From Mariniflexile jejuense (lineage in GTDB: Bacteria > Bacteroidota > Bacteroidia > Flavobacteriales > Flavobacteriaceae): a stretch of 64,000 nt of DNA. Below, in pieces: positions 6,806 to 15,093 of this stretch. The stretch covers positions 434,001 to 498,000 of the forward strand of contig NZ_JBHTJI010000042.1 of assembly GCF_042675665.1 (NCBI RefSeq). Reading direction: 5' to 3'. The stretch's first letter is position 1; each line of letters begins with the position of its first letter. The translations under genes and the position numbers were made by a program. Below the pieces are notes generated by a model. That model was not told the DNA's origin. It saw nothing but the letters and a program-made list of their open reading frames with translations, and ran no database searches.

Positions 6806-8041
6806 CTACTCAAACCTTATGGCCTTTACGGGCGATATTTTGGTGATGATGTACGAGGGTATTAATAGCATAAGTAAACAAAGTATTAGCGTACCTACAT
6901 TTAAGGCAATAATGTAACCCATACTTATGTACACTGGTGCTTCGGTTACGTAATACACACTAGGGTCTAACGGAAATAGTTTAAAGTATTTTTGTGCAAA
7001 TAAAATGCTTAAACCTATTAAATTACCCCAAAAAAGACCTAGTAATATTAGGTAACTAGCGTTGTATAAAAACAGTTTACGAATGCTCCAGTTGTTACTA
7101 CCTAAGGCTTTTAAAACACCTATCATTTGGGTACGTTCTAATATTAATACCAGTAGTGCGGTTATCATGTTTATACCTGCCACTAGTATCATAATACCTA
7201 TGATGCCGTATATGTTTTTATCAAAAATGTTTATCCACTCAAAAACCGATGCGTATTTATCTGTTATGGCTTGGGTATTAAAAGTTGATGGTGTGTTGTG
7301 GTATATTTCAATGCTTTTTGTAGAAAGTTGGTCGTAATCGTCTATAAACACTTCAAAATTGCCAATTTGGTCGTCTTTCCATTTGTTTATACGTTGAATA
7401 TGGCGGATATCGCCCAAAACGTATTGTGCATCTAAGTCTTGAAAACCTGAATTGTAAATACCAACAATGTTGTAAGTTATTATGTTTGGCAGCTTTTCTG
7501 GGTCGTCTTTTGGGAATACCATTTGAAAGGTTTCGCCCACTTTAAAACCAAGTCTATTGGCTAGGTATTGCGATATTAATACATCTTCATTTCTGCCTTT
7601 GGTGTAATCTGGCAGTTTACCTGCTACTAGAAATTCTTTAAAATACGTCCAATTATAATCGGCGCCAACGCCTTTTAAGTAAGCACCTTCAAAATCTGTT
7701 TCGGTTCGTATAACACCAAATTTTGAAGCAACGGCTTGTATGTGATTTACACCTGCTACCGCTGTAAACTTTGGGTAAAACTTTTGTTTTTTTGATATGG
7801 GCGATATGCTTTCTTGCGATGCATTACTATCAAAACTTGAAATAGTTATGTGCCCATTAAACGCCACTACTTTATCGCGTATTTTTTGTTGCAAGCCAAT
7901 ACCCGTAGCTATGGCAACTAGCATCACCACTATACCAATAGCAATTGCTGCAATGCCAATTTTTATTATTGGTGCCGATATACTACTTTTATACGCTTTA
8001 CTACCAATAATGCGTTTAGCTAAAAAAAACTCGTAATTCAA
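6806..8041 (-). CDS. LolC/LolE-type ABC transporter permease
   Basis: A 411-residue inner-membrane protein. An N-terminal transmembrane helix (residues 22-50, IIKIGIAAIAIGIVVMLVAIATGIGLQQ) is followed by a MacB-like periplasmic domain of about 220 residues. Three C-terminal helices follow (near 278-305, 325-348, 372-398) with the FtsX-like pattern ILERTQMIGVLKALGSNN. This is the layout of LolC/E, which with LolD extracts lipoproteins from the inner membrane for outer-membrane delivery. LolD is not adjacent. The start codon is TTG, forced by an upstream in-frame stop, and lies only 8 bp from the start of the divergent NamZ gene. LolC and LolE cannot be told apart here. Confidence 0.85.
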   Translation of the reverse strand: MNYEFFLAKRIIGSKAYKSSISAPIIKIGIAAIAIGIVVMLVAIATGIGLQQKIRDKVVAFNGHITISSFDSNASQESISPISKKQKFYPKFTAVAGVNHIQAVASKFGVIRTETDFEGAYLKGVGADYNWTYFKEFLVAGKLPDYTKGRNEDVLISQYLANRLGFKVGETFQMVFPKDDPEKLPNIITYNIVGIYNSGFQDLDAQYVLGDIRHIQRINKWKDDQIGNFEVFIDDYDQLSTKSIEIYHNTPSTFNTQAITDKYASVFEWINIFDKNIYGIIGIMILVAGINMITALLVLILERTQMIGVLKALGSNNWSIRKLFLYNASYLILLGLFWGNLIGLSILFAQKYFKLFPLDPSVYYVTEAPVYISMGYIIALNVGTLILCLLMLLIPSYIITKISPVKAIRFE

Positions 8042-8049
8042 AATACCGT

Positions 8050-9324
8050 ATGCAATTTAAAGTTTTCAAAAATACAGTTTTATTATTTGTTTTGGTAATG
8101 ATTTCTTGTGGAAACATTTCAAAGTCTGAAGACGGAAGACAGAATAAGGAAACCAAGAATCAAAAATCAAGAATCAAAAATCAAGAGCCAAATACCCAAA
8201 ACCCTAAAATGCTTGTAGCTGCTAACCAAACGGATGCTTATTTACCTTTGCTAAAAGGAAAACGTGTTGGTATTGTTGCAAACCAAACAAGTGTAATTTT
8301 TAAAGTAGGAAGTAATAAAGTTAAAGGTAATTATACGCATTTGGTTGATTCATTAATAACTTTAAAGGTAAATATTAAAACCGTATTTGCACCCGAACAT
8401 GGTTTTAGAGGAACAGCCGATGCTGGCGAACATATAAAAGATGGTATTGATACTAAAACAGGCGTGCCTATTGTATCGCTTTACGGTGATAATAAAAAAC
8501 CTAAACCTGAACAGCTTAAAACAATTGATATCATGGTTTTTGATATTCAAGATGTTGGCGCACGGTTTTACACCTATATTTCGTCGTTACACTACGTTAT
8601 GGAAGCTTGCGCAGAAGCCAATATACCTTTGTTGCTTTTAGATAGACCAAACCCAAACGGGCATTACATAGATGGTCCAATTTTAGAAATGGAAAACAAA
8701 AGTTTTGTTGGTATGCACCCAATTCCTGTAGTTCATGGCATGACAATTGGCGAATATGCTAGCATGATAAACGGTGAAAAATGGTTAAAAAATGGTGTAC
8801 AATGTGAATTGAAAGTCATTCCTATTAAAAATTATTCACACCAAATGGCGTATAGTTTACCTATAAAACCAAGTCCGAATTTACCAAACGACACTTCTAT
8901 AAATTTATACCCTAGTTTGTGTTTTTTTGAAGGCACAAACGTAAGCGTTGGTAGAGGTACAAACACACAATTTCAGGTTTTTGGAAGTCCGTTTTTAGAT
9001 AAAACAACATTTAAATATACCTTTACCCCAAAACCAAATGAAGGTGCAAAACAACCGCCTTTTCAAGATAAGATGTGTTATGGCATGAATTTGGTTAATG
9101 CTAAAAACTTAAATAGTGTAAATTTAAATTGGTTAATTTCAGCATATAAAAACACTAAAAACAAAGCAGAATTCTTCAACGCCTTTTTCACTAAATTAGC
9201 CGGCACAAAAAAACTACAACAACAAATTGAAGCTGGTTTAAGTGAAACTGAAATAAAAGCTACATGGCAACAAGGCTTGGATGCATTCAAAAAAACTAGA
9301 AACAACTATCTTATTTATAAATAA
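8050..9324 (+). CDS. namZ: Exo-beta-N-acetylmuramidase NamZ (DUF1343) lipoprotein
   Basis: A 424-residue protein with a lipoprotein-like signal ending VMISC (Cys20), then a low-complexity linker made of a short direct repeat (NQKSRIKNQE). The DUF1343 body starts with LLKGKRVGIVANQTS near residue 75. VFAPEHGFRGTADAGE near 113 holds the conserved acidic residue and His, FDIQDVGARFYTYISSLHYVMEA near 164-186 and LLLDRPNPNGHYIDGPILE near 196-214 follow. NamZ (GH171) removes MurNAc from the non-reducing end of peptidoglycan fragments, i.e. cell-wall recycling. The next gene is a penicillin-binding-protein-like serine hydrolase, which supports a wall-turnover role. Confidence 0.88.
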   Translation: MQFKVFKNTVLLFVLVMISCGNISKSEDGRQNKETKNQKSRIKNQEPNTQNPKMLVAANQTDAYLPLLKGKRVGIVANQTSVIFKVGSNKVKGNYTHLVDSLITLKVNIKTVFAPEHGFRGTADAGEHIKDGIDTKTGVPIVSLYGDNKKPKPEQLKTIDIMVFDIQDVGARFYTYISSLHYVMEACAEANIPLLLLDRPNPNGHYIDGPILEMENKSFVGMHPIPVVHGMTIGEYASMINGEKWLKNGVQCELKVIPIKNYSHQMAYSLPIKPSPNLPNDTSINLYPSLCFFEGTNVSVGRGTNTQFQVFGSPFLDKTTFKYTFTPKPNEGAKQPPFQDKMCYGMNLVNAKNLNSVNLNWLISAYKNTKNKAEFFNAFFTKLAGTKKLQQQIEAGLSETEIKATWQQGLDAFKKTRNNYLIYK

Positions 9325-9328
9325 CATA

Positions 9329-10408
9329 ATGAAACGAATTATTGCTTCTATAATGCTACTTTTAAGTGCTATAGGATTTACCCAAACCACCGAAAACCCA
9401 AACCTAGCAAAAACAAAAACTGCAAAAAAACTAGCCAAAAAATTTTTAAGAAAACATGGCATTATGGGCATGTCTATTTCTGTTTCTAAAAAAGGCGAAC
9501 TAATATGGTCTAAAGGTTTTGGCTTTTCAAACAAAAAACCAAGAACACGTGTAAAAACAGATACAACTGTTTTTAGAATTGCTAGTATTTCCAAATCTAT
9601 TACAGCAGTTGCTTTAGCTAAATTGGTTGATGAAAAAGCCTTAGAACTAGACGCTAGTATTTACAAATATGTACCCGATTACCCAAAACAAGATTATGAT
9701 ATTACCGTGCGCCAACTAGGTGGTAATATAGCAGGTATTAGGCACTATAAAGATAATGACGAATATGCCTTAAACAAAAAAATGAGTATTACCGAAGGTT
9801 TAGATTTGTTTAAAAACGACCCACTTTTATTCAAACCTGGTACGCACTATAACTACAGCTCGTTTGGATTTGTTTTGTTAAGTGAAGTAATGCAAAAAGT
9901 TAGTAATACACCTTTTGATGCTTATGTGTACGATGCTATTTTTAAACCGTTAAACATGACACATTCCTTAATGGATGTATCGGATGCTACAGTGCCAAAC
10001 TTAACCCAATTTTATAGAAGTTCGGTATTAAAACACCCCGTAATTGCAAAACCTGTAGCTAATGAATATAAAGTTGCAGGTGGTGGTTTTTTATCTACTT
10101 CAGAAGATATTGTAAAGTTTGGTAACGAGCTTATATATCCTAAAATAGTATCAAAAGAAGCTATAAACGAAATTACAACCTCTCAACGCTTAATTACTGG
10201 TGAAAAAACAGGATATGGTATTGGGTTTTCTTCTGAAACTTCAAAAAATGGTACGCCTAAATACTATCATACGGGTGGTGGCGTTGGTGCTTCTTCTATA
10301 TTATTAATTTACCCTGAAGAAGAAATTGTTATAACCGTTTTAACCAATTTAACAGGTGTTTCTATGACCGATTTTGGCAATGAACTTGAAAATGTGTTTT
10401 TAGATTAG
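9329..10408 (+). CDS. Exported beta-lactamase-fold serine hydrolase
   Basis: With the start at 9329 the protein has 359 residues and a clear signal peptide (MKRIIASIMLLLSAIGFTQ); an in-frame ATG at 9281 would overlap namZ and spoil it. The class C beta-lactamase/DD-peptidase motifs are ASISKS (nucleophile Ser86, Lys89), YNYSSF (Tyr177) and HTGGG near the C-terminus. The segment RQLGGNIAGIRHYKDN near 129-143 replaces the usual LLxHTSGI, a small oddity. Such enzymes are peptidases, esterases or wall-modifying enzymes in the periplasm. It lies 4 bp after namZ, so both are probably one operon. Its substrate is unknown. Confidence 0.85.
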   Translation: MKRIIASIMLLLSAIGFTQTTENPNLAKTKTAKKLAKKFLRKHGIMGMSISVSKKGELIWSKGFGFSNKKPRTRVKTDTTVFRIASISKSITAVALAKLVDEKALELDASIYKYVPDYPKQDYDITVRQLGGNIAGIRHYKDNDEYALNKKMSITEGLDLFKNDPLLFKPGTHYNYSSFGFVLLSEVMQKVSNTPFDAYVYDAIFKPLNMTHSLMDVSDATVPNLTQFYRSSVLKHPVIAKPVANEYKVAGGGFLSTSEDIVKFGNELIYPKIVSKEAINEITTSQRLITGEKTGYGIGFSSETSKNGTPKYYHTGGGVGASSILLIYPEEEIVITVLTNLTGVSMTDFGNELENVFLD

Positions 10409-10446
10409 TTGTTAGTAAAATTAACTTTTTACTTTTAACTTTTAAC

Positions 10447-11277
10447 TTAATCAACAATAGTAGGCTTTTTATACTTTTGAAACGGTTGCTTCAACAAATC
10501 TTTAATATTGCTATTTTCTTTTTCATCTGGAAACACATCAACACCATAAACTAATTGGTTTCTATCTAAAGTCATGTACGTTCCAAATAGTCTATCCCAA
10601 ACCGAAAATATATTGCCGTAATTTGAATCGGCATAAGGTAGTACGTGATGATGATGTACTTTATGCATATCTGGAGACACTAATACATAACTTAAAGCAG
10701 CATCAACCCTTTTAGGCAGTTTAATATTGGCATGCGTAAACTGTGTAGCTACTACCGACATAGATTGGTATAATAGCACAATACCCATAGGCGCACCAAT
10801 AACCACAACACCAAGTAGTGTAAATGCAAAACGAATAACACTTTCTAAAGGATGATGGCGGTTTGCTGTTGTTGTATCTACCTTATGGTCTGAATGATGC
10901 ACCAAATGTACCATCCAAAGCACTGGTATTTTATGCTCTGTAAAATGTGGTAAATAGGCTCCAAAAAAATCCATTAAAAAAACACCTAAAATAATATACA
11001 ACCAAAGTGGCATATCTGGTAGCCAATTAAGAATACCAAAATTGTTTGCCATAACCCAACTAGCCGATTCAAACAATAAAAAAGCCAATATAAAATTGAT
11101 TATAATAGTGGTTAATGTAAAAAACAAATTAGGAATAGCATGTTCCCATTTTTTATAATTGAATTTGAATAAAGGAACCGAACTTTCTAATAGCCAAAAA
11201 AAAGTAAGTCCGCCAACTAAAATTAAGCTTCGGTGTGCAGATGGTATGGTTTCAAAATAATTTAGAAGTGTTTCCAA
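10447..11277 (-). CDS. Sterol desaturase / fatty acid hydroxylase family membrane enzyme
   Basis: A 276-residue protein with four or more membrane helices and the His-rich di-iron motifs of the fatty acid hydroxylase superfamily: HFTEH (near 110), HLVHHSDHKVD (near 123-133), RHHPLE (near 139) and HKVHHHH (near 205). These enzymes use a di-iron centre and O2 to hydroxylate or desaturate lipids; bacterial members act on carotenoids, sphingolipid-like or hopanoid lipids. It is a single gene facing the serine hydrolase tail to tail. The substrate cannot be assigned. Confidence 0.85.
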   Translation of the reverse strand: METLLNYFETIPSAHRSLILVGGLTFFWLLESSVPLFKFNYKKWEHAIPNLFFTLTTIIINFILAFLLFESASWVMANNFGILNWLPDMPLWLYIILGVFLMDFFGAYLPHFTEHKIPVLWMVHLVHHSDHKVDTTTANRHHPLESVIRFAFTLLGVVVIGAPMGIVLLYQSMSVVATQFTHANIKLPKRVDAALSYVLVSPDMHKVHHHHVLPYADSNYGNIFSVWDRLFGTYMTLDRNQLVYGVDVFPDEKENSNIKDLLKQPFQKYKKPTIVD

Positions 11278-11364
11278 TTGATGTGTTTTTTTGAATTAAA
11301 TATAACTAAAAAGCTTCAAAGTTTTATAGTTACTACGCATAGACTGCAAAACAGCAACAATAAA

Positions 11365-11886
11365 TTAAACTTTAATACGCTTCTTCATTTCCTCTACAAT
11401 ATTATAAGCTGCAGGACACATTTCAACATTCTTCAAGGTTAAATTAGATATTTGCTGAAACTTTTTTCTATCGGTATGCGGAAATTCTCTGCATGCTTTT
11501 GGTCGTACTTCATAAATAGAACAATAATTGTCTGCGCCTAAAAAAGTACATGGTACACGTTGCAGCACGTAATCATTATCTTCATCAATTCGCAAATATT
11601 GAGCTATAAACTGCTGTGTTTTCATTCTAAAATGCTTTGCAATACGCTCAATATCTTTATCGGTAAATAATGGTCCGGTAGTTTTGCAGCAATTGGCACA
11701 ATCCAAACAATTGGTTCGCTTAAACTCTGCATCATGCAATTCTTGCATAACATAATCTAAGTTTTTAGGCGGTTTACTTTTTAGCTTCGCAAAGAATTTT
11801 TTGTTCTCGTTATGCTTATCTTTGGCGAGCTTTGGAAGGTTTTTTAGAAATTGTTCCAAGTTGTTTGTTTCAGGTTTACACATCAA
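11365..11886 (-). CDS. YkgJ-family cysteine cluster protein
   Basis: A 173-residue cytoplasmic protein with the CxxCxxCC arrangement NCLDCANCCK near residues 58-67, then CTFL and YCSIYEVRPKACREFPH near 113-138, matching the YkgJ/UPF0153 zinc- or iron-chelating cluster family. The N-terminal 50 residues are Lys-rich and helical. The function of the family is not established. It is divergent from the methyltransferase at 11935, with about 50 bp between them. Confidence 0.85.
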   Translation of the reverse strand: MMCKPETNNLEQFLKNLPKLAKDKHNENKKFFAKLKSKPPKNLDYVMQELHDAEFKRTNCLDCANCCKTTGPLFTDKDIERIAKHFRMKTQQFIAQYLRIDEDNDYVLQRVPCTFLGADNYCSIYEVRPKACREFPHTDRKKFQQISNLTLKNVEMCPAAYNIVEEMKKRIKV

Positions 11887-11934
11887 AAATATAACTTTTA
11901 AACCTGAAACTTTTTAAACTTTAAACTTTTTATT

Positions 11935-12636
11935 TTGAAAGATTTATTTGGAAAAGCGTTGTTAGATTACCAAAACGGAAACTATACCGAAGATATCATC
12001 ACATCTACCAACATATCTGAAGAAGATGAGTTACCACTTCCCTACTTATTTCGTAGTTTTAAAGATATGCCTAAACTGGAACAAAAAGCATTAAAATTAA
12101 CAAAAGGCAAAGTATTAGATGTTGGTTGTGGTGCTGGTAGCCATAGTTTGTACTTACAAGAAAAGGGATTTAAAGTAAAGGCTATCGACATATCAAAAGG
12201 TGCTATTGAAGTTACTAAACAACGTGGTGTTTTACATGCCGAAGTAAAACACATTCTAAATGAAACCGAAACCTTTGATACAATTCTTTTATTAATGAAT
12301 GGCACAGGCATTTTTCAAGAATTAACGCAAGTTTCGAAATACTTAAAGCACTTAAAAAGTTTGTTGCAAACTAACGGACACATTTTAATAGATTCCTCGG
12401 ATATTAAATACATGTATGAAGATGAAGATGGTGGTTTTTGGATGGATATGAATTCAACTTACTATGGCGAACTTGATTACTTTTTAAGCTATAAAGGTGA
12501 AGATGAAAACCCAATGAAATGGTTGTATCTAGATTTTGAAAAACTTCAACTAGCTTGTGAAACTGTTGGACTTAAATGCGAATTAATTGCTGAAGGCGAC
12601 CATTTTGATTATTTGGCTAGATTAATTCCTGCGTAG
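11935..12636 (+). CDS. Class I SAM-dependent methyltransferase
   Basis: A 233-residue protein with motif I VLDVGCGAGSHSLYLQEKG near residues 60-78, the acidic end of strand 2 at VKAIDIS near 81-87, and DTILLLMNGTG near 119-129 in place of motif II. It is a Rossmann-fold methyltransferase of unknown substrate. Translation appears to start at TTG (11935), as no ATG lies near with a full N-terminus. The stop codon falls inside a 20-bp palindrome at 12625-12644, so this dispersed repeat supplies the last three codons. Confidence 0.8.
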   Translation: MKDLFGKALLDYQNGNYTEDIITSTNISEEDELPLPYLFRSFKDMPKLEQKALKLTKGKVLDVGCGAGSHSLYLQEKGFKVKAIDISKGAIEVTKQRGVLHAEVKHILNETETFDTILLLMNGTGIFQELTQVSKYLKHLKSLLQTNGHILIDSSDIKYMYEDEDGGFWMDMNSTYYGELDYFLSYKGEDENPMKWLYLDFEKLQLACETVGLKCELIAEGDHFDYLARLIPA

Positions 12637-12644
12637 GCAGGAAT
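12625..12644. repeat. 20-bp palindrome, copy 1 of 3
   Basis: ATTCCTGC, loop GTAG, GCAGGAAT, followed by CTTTTT. It overlaps the methyltransferase stop codon (TAG in the loop) and could serve as its terminator. The same arms occur at 13267 and 47144 with other loops. Confidence 0.85.
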
Positions 12645-12660
12645 CTTTTTGAATTGATAC

Positions 12661-13242
12661 TTAATTTTTAAAACGATAATGTCCAATAATCTTAAAATTG
12701 AACAAACAATCTTCTAAAACTTGACCTGCACCAATATTATGAACAATCAAATGCCGCTTTCCGTCATTAGATTTTTTGTTCACTACAATTCCAATATGTG
12801 TTATCGCACCACCTAAATTCCAGCAGACTATATCACCAGGTATATAGTTTTTAGGATTGTTCGTTATTGGTTTATCTGCCTTTTTACGTTCAAAATAAGT
12901 CATTAAATTAGGAACGCGTCTATGGTCAATATTCTTATCGGTAGTTTTTAGTCCCCAAATTTTTGGATATAAACCAAAGTTGGCTTTCATATCTTCGTGT
13001 ACTTCTTTTTGTAAATCTATACCCATTTTTCTGTAAGCTCTAATAACCACATCTGTACAAACACCTTTGTTTGATGGCACATCACCGTTTGGATATTGAA
13101 TGGAAAAATAACTTGAGTCATAAATAACGTCCTGTTTTGTTAATTCTAAAGCAGCATCTGAAAGTGTTAAACTCTGAATTCCGTTTTGTGAAATACAAAA
13201 ATTAAAACAAAAACATAGAACTATAAAGAATAACCTTTTCAT
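12661..13242 (-). CDS. DUF1287 family exported protein
   Basis: A 193-residue protein with a signal peptide (MKRLFFIVLCFCFNFCISQ). The body matches DUF1287 (YijI-like): NKGVCTDVVIRAYRKMGIDLQ near residues 58-78 with a Cys-Thr-Asp centre, RRVPNLMTYFER near 108-119, GDIVCWNLGGAITHIGIVV near 136-154 and HNIGAG near 168-173. The Cys and His placement resembles NlpC/P60-type amidases, so a periplasmic peptidase role is possible but unproven. The gene is bracketed on both sides by copies of the same 20-bp palindrome. Confidence 0.8.
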   Translation of the reverse strand: MKRLFFIVLCFCFNFCISQNGIQSLTLSDAALELTKQDVIYDSSYFSIQYPNGDVPSNKGVCTDVVIRAYRKMGIDLQKEVHEDMKANFGLYPKIWGLKTTDKNIDHRRVPNLMTYFERKKADKPITNNPKNYIPGDIVCWNLGGAITHIGIVVNKKSNDGKRHLIVHNIGAGQVLEDCLFNFKIIGHYRFKN

Positions 13243-13266
13243 TGAATATGCATTTCAATTTGAAAG

Positions 13267-13286
13267 ATTCCTGCTTTCGCAGGAAT
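13267..13286. repeat. 20-bp palindrome, copy 2 of 3
   Basis: ATTCCTGC, loop TTTC, GCAGGAAT. It lies between the outer-membrane barrel gene and the DUF1287 gene, 5 bp beyond the stop of the barrel gene, so it may end that transcript. Confidence 0.85.
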
Positions 13287-13291
13287 TTATT

Positions 13292-15031
13292 TTAGAAATC
13301 AAACTTATAAGTAGCTCCAGCTAAAAACTGTGCACTTTGTACTGGGTAATTTTGCCATTTTTGATAACCTTGATTTGCCATATTATTTGCCTTTGCAAAA
13401 ATAGACAGTTGGTTATTTACATGATAGCCTACGTGTACATTGGCATCAAAATAGCTATCTAAATCTATTTCTGTAGATACAATTCCCATAATATTATCAT
13501 CTACACTTAATAAATCTTTACGCTTGCCTACATAAAATAAATTAGCACCTGCAAACCACTTTTCGCTTATTTGATAATCTAAAAACATAGAGCCTTTAAA
13601 ATCTGGTAAATTCCATGCTTCAGCTTGGTCGTCGGTTGTATAACTAAATGTTTCGCCTTTTAATGCCAACTTAAAATTTCTGTTCACATCTACATTTATT
13701 TCACCTGAAAGTCCTAAAGTTTTAACATCATCATACACAACGCCAAATGAGTTTCCGTATTGATAATCTTCAGCATTTAGCATATCAAAGGATGTTATAT
13801 TATTTATAAACAAGGCTTTACTTCTATCGGCTAAATAACGTCCACTAACGTTGTAACTTACATTACTGGTAACTTTTCCTTTTAAGCCAACGTATGCATT
13901 ATAAAGTTGATCTGTTGGTGTAATAGACAGTGTTGGCGACACAAACGGGTTTTCATTAGCAAAACCATAGTAAGAATTTTGTTTTAAATCACCTTGAATA
14001 CCACCATAGGCAATTAACACATCGTTCACCAATCTGTAGGTTGCTGTAATGTTTGGGTATAAATAAATTTTACTATCGTTGGCTTCTCTATCATTCATAT
14101 AAAATAATGAAACGCCTAATTGTAGGGTTAAATCATCTTCAATCAATTCATAAGTTGGTGAAATGCCTACTTGAATATTACCATAATTTATTTCGGAATT
14201 TGTATTATAACCATTTGCAAAACCGCCACCTAAATAATCAACAACTACATTTGTTGCAATTTCATAATCATTAATTGGCACATCTACTTTACCTTTAAAA
14301 GTAAATCTGTTTTCGCCCGAACCTTGATTATCGCCAAAGCGTCTAAACAAAAAACTTGCTGAATTAATATAAGTGTCTTCAAAAGTAATATCGCTACCAA
14401 AATGGGCATCAAAAAAGGAATGATTAACATCTAAAGTATTTGTAAATGCTTCATTATTGGCATAATTTTCTGGAAGTCCATACCAATTATAACGTTGGTA
14501 TCCAAAACCAGCTTCGGCGTTCCATGATAAATCGCGTAAACGTGATGCGTAGTTTATATTTATTTTTGAATCTGAAAAATTATCATCTAAAAGCACATTT
14601 TCAATACCACCGCCAGAGGAATGATGACTTATGTAAGTTCCAAAACTTTCATTACGGTTAATGGCATGATTTAAATATACATCGCCCAAAATGGTAGTGT
14701 AAGTACCAACACCTAACGTTGCATAATTATCATATAACTTGATGGGTTTTGCTTTATCAACAGTTGCTGCTTTTCCTTTTGCTGGTGTGAATGTAGAAGC
14801 TACAGGAAACGAAAAAATATTGTATTTAATTTCTTTTTTTGCTTGCGTAGTTTCATCATTTGTTGATGGTACTTCTTTCACTTTAAAAGCATCGGAAATG
14901 GTTGGCGTGTATGGTTTTACAACGTCTATTACACCTGTATTTATAGTGTCATTCGATTTTTTTTGAGAAAAACCAAAAGCTACACTTAGTACAAAAATTG
15001 CTGATATTATATTTTTTATGTGCTTACGCAT
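13292..15031 (-). CDS. Outer-membrane beta-barrel (TonB-receptor-like) protein
   Basis: A 579-residue protein with a signal peptide ending GFSQ (about residue 22) and a Lys/Thr-rich periplasmic part. After about residue 95 comes a long series of alternating amphipathic strands ending in YKFDF, the aromatic C-terminus of outer-membrane barrels. The last strands resemble those of TonB-dependent receptors (YFDANVHVGYHVNNQLSIF), but no plug domain is seen. It lies 62 bp after the large TPR gene in the direction of transcription; this pair next to ftsE recurs in flavobacteria as I recall it. A partnership at the outer membrane is inferred. Confidence 0.8.
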   Translation of the reverse strand: MRKHIKNIISAIFVLSVAFGFSQKKSNDTINTGVIDVVKPYTPTISDAFKVKEVPSTNDETTQAKKEIKYNIFSFPVASTFTPAKGKAATVDKAKPIKLYDNYATLGVGTYTTILGDVYLNHAINRNESFGTYISHHSSGGGIENVLLDDNFSDSKININYASRLRDLSWNAEAGFGYQRYNWYGLPENYANNEAFTNTLDVNHSFFDAHFGSDITFEDTYINSASFLFRRFGDNQGSGENRFTFKGKVDVPINDYEIATNVVVDYLGGGFANGYNTNSEINYGNIQVGISPTYELIEDDLTLQLGVSLFYMNDREANDSKIYLYPNITATYRLVNDVLIAYGGIQGDLKQNSYYGFANENPFVSPTLSITPTDQLYNAYVGLKGKVTSNVSYNVSGRYLADRSKALFINNITSFDMLNAEDYQYGNSFGVVYDDVKTLGLSGEINVDVNRNFKLALKGETFSYTTDDQAEAWNLPDFKGSMFLDYQISEKWFAGANLFYVGKRKDLLSVDDNIMGIVSTEIDLDSYFDANVHVGYHVNNQLSIFAKANNMANQGYQKWQNYPVQSAQFLAGATYKFDF

Positions 15032-15068
15032 ATTTCTTTATTTAAGATTTTAAACAATTGATAATTTT

Positions 15069-15088
15069 CAATTGACAATTGTCAATTG
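15069..15088. repeat. 20-bp perfect palindrome between barrel and TPR genes
   Basis: CAATTGACAATTGTCAATTG is fully self-complementary and lies in the 62-bp gap between two co-directional genes. It could be an operator or only AT-rich simple sequence; AATTGTCAATTG-like words are common between genes in such genomes. Confidence 0.6.
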
Positions 15089-15093
15089 TTAAA

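Noticed and set aside
8362..8550. Minus-strand reading frame inside namZ
   Set aside because: Shadow of a well-supported DUF1343 gene; composition is unlike a real protein.
9281..9328. Upstream ATG for the serine hydrolase
   Set aside because: It overlaps namZ and places 16 residues before a clear signal peptide; 9329 is the better start.
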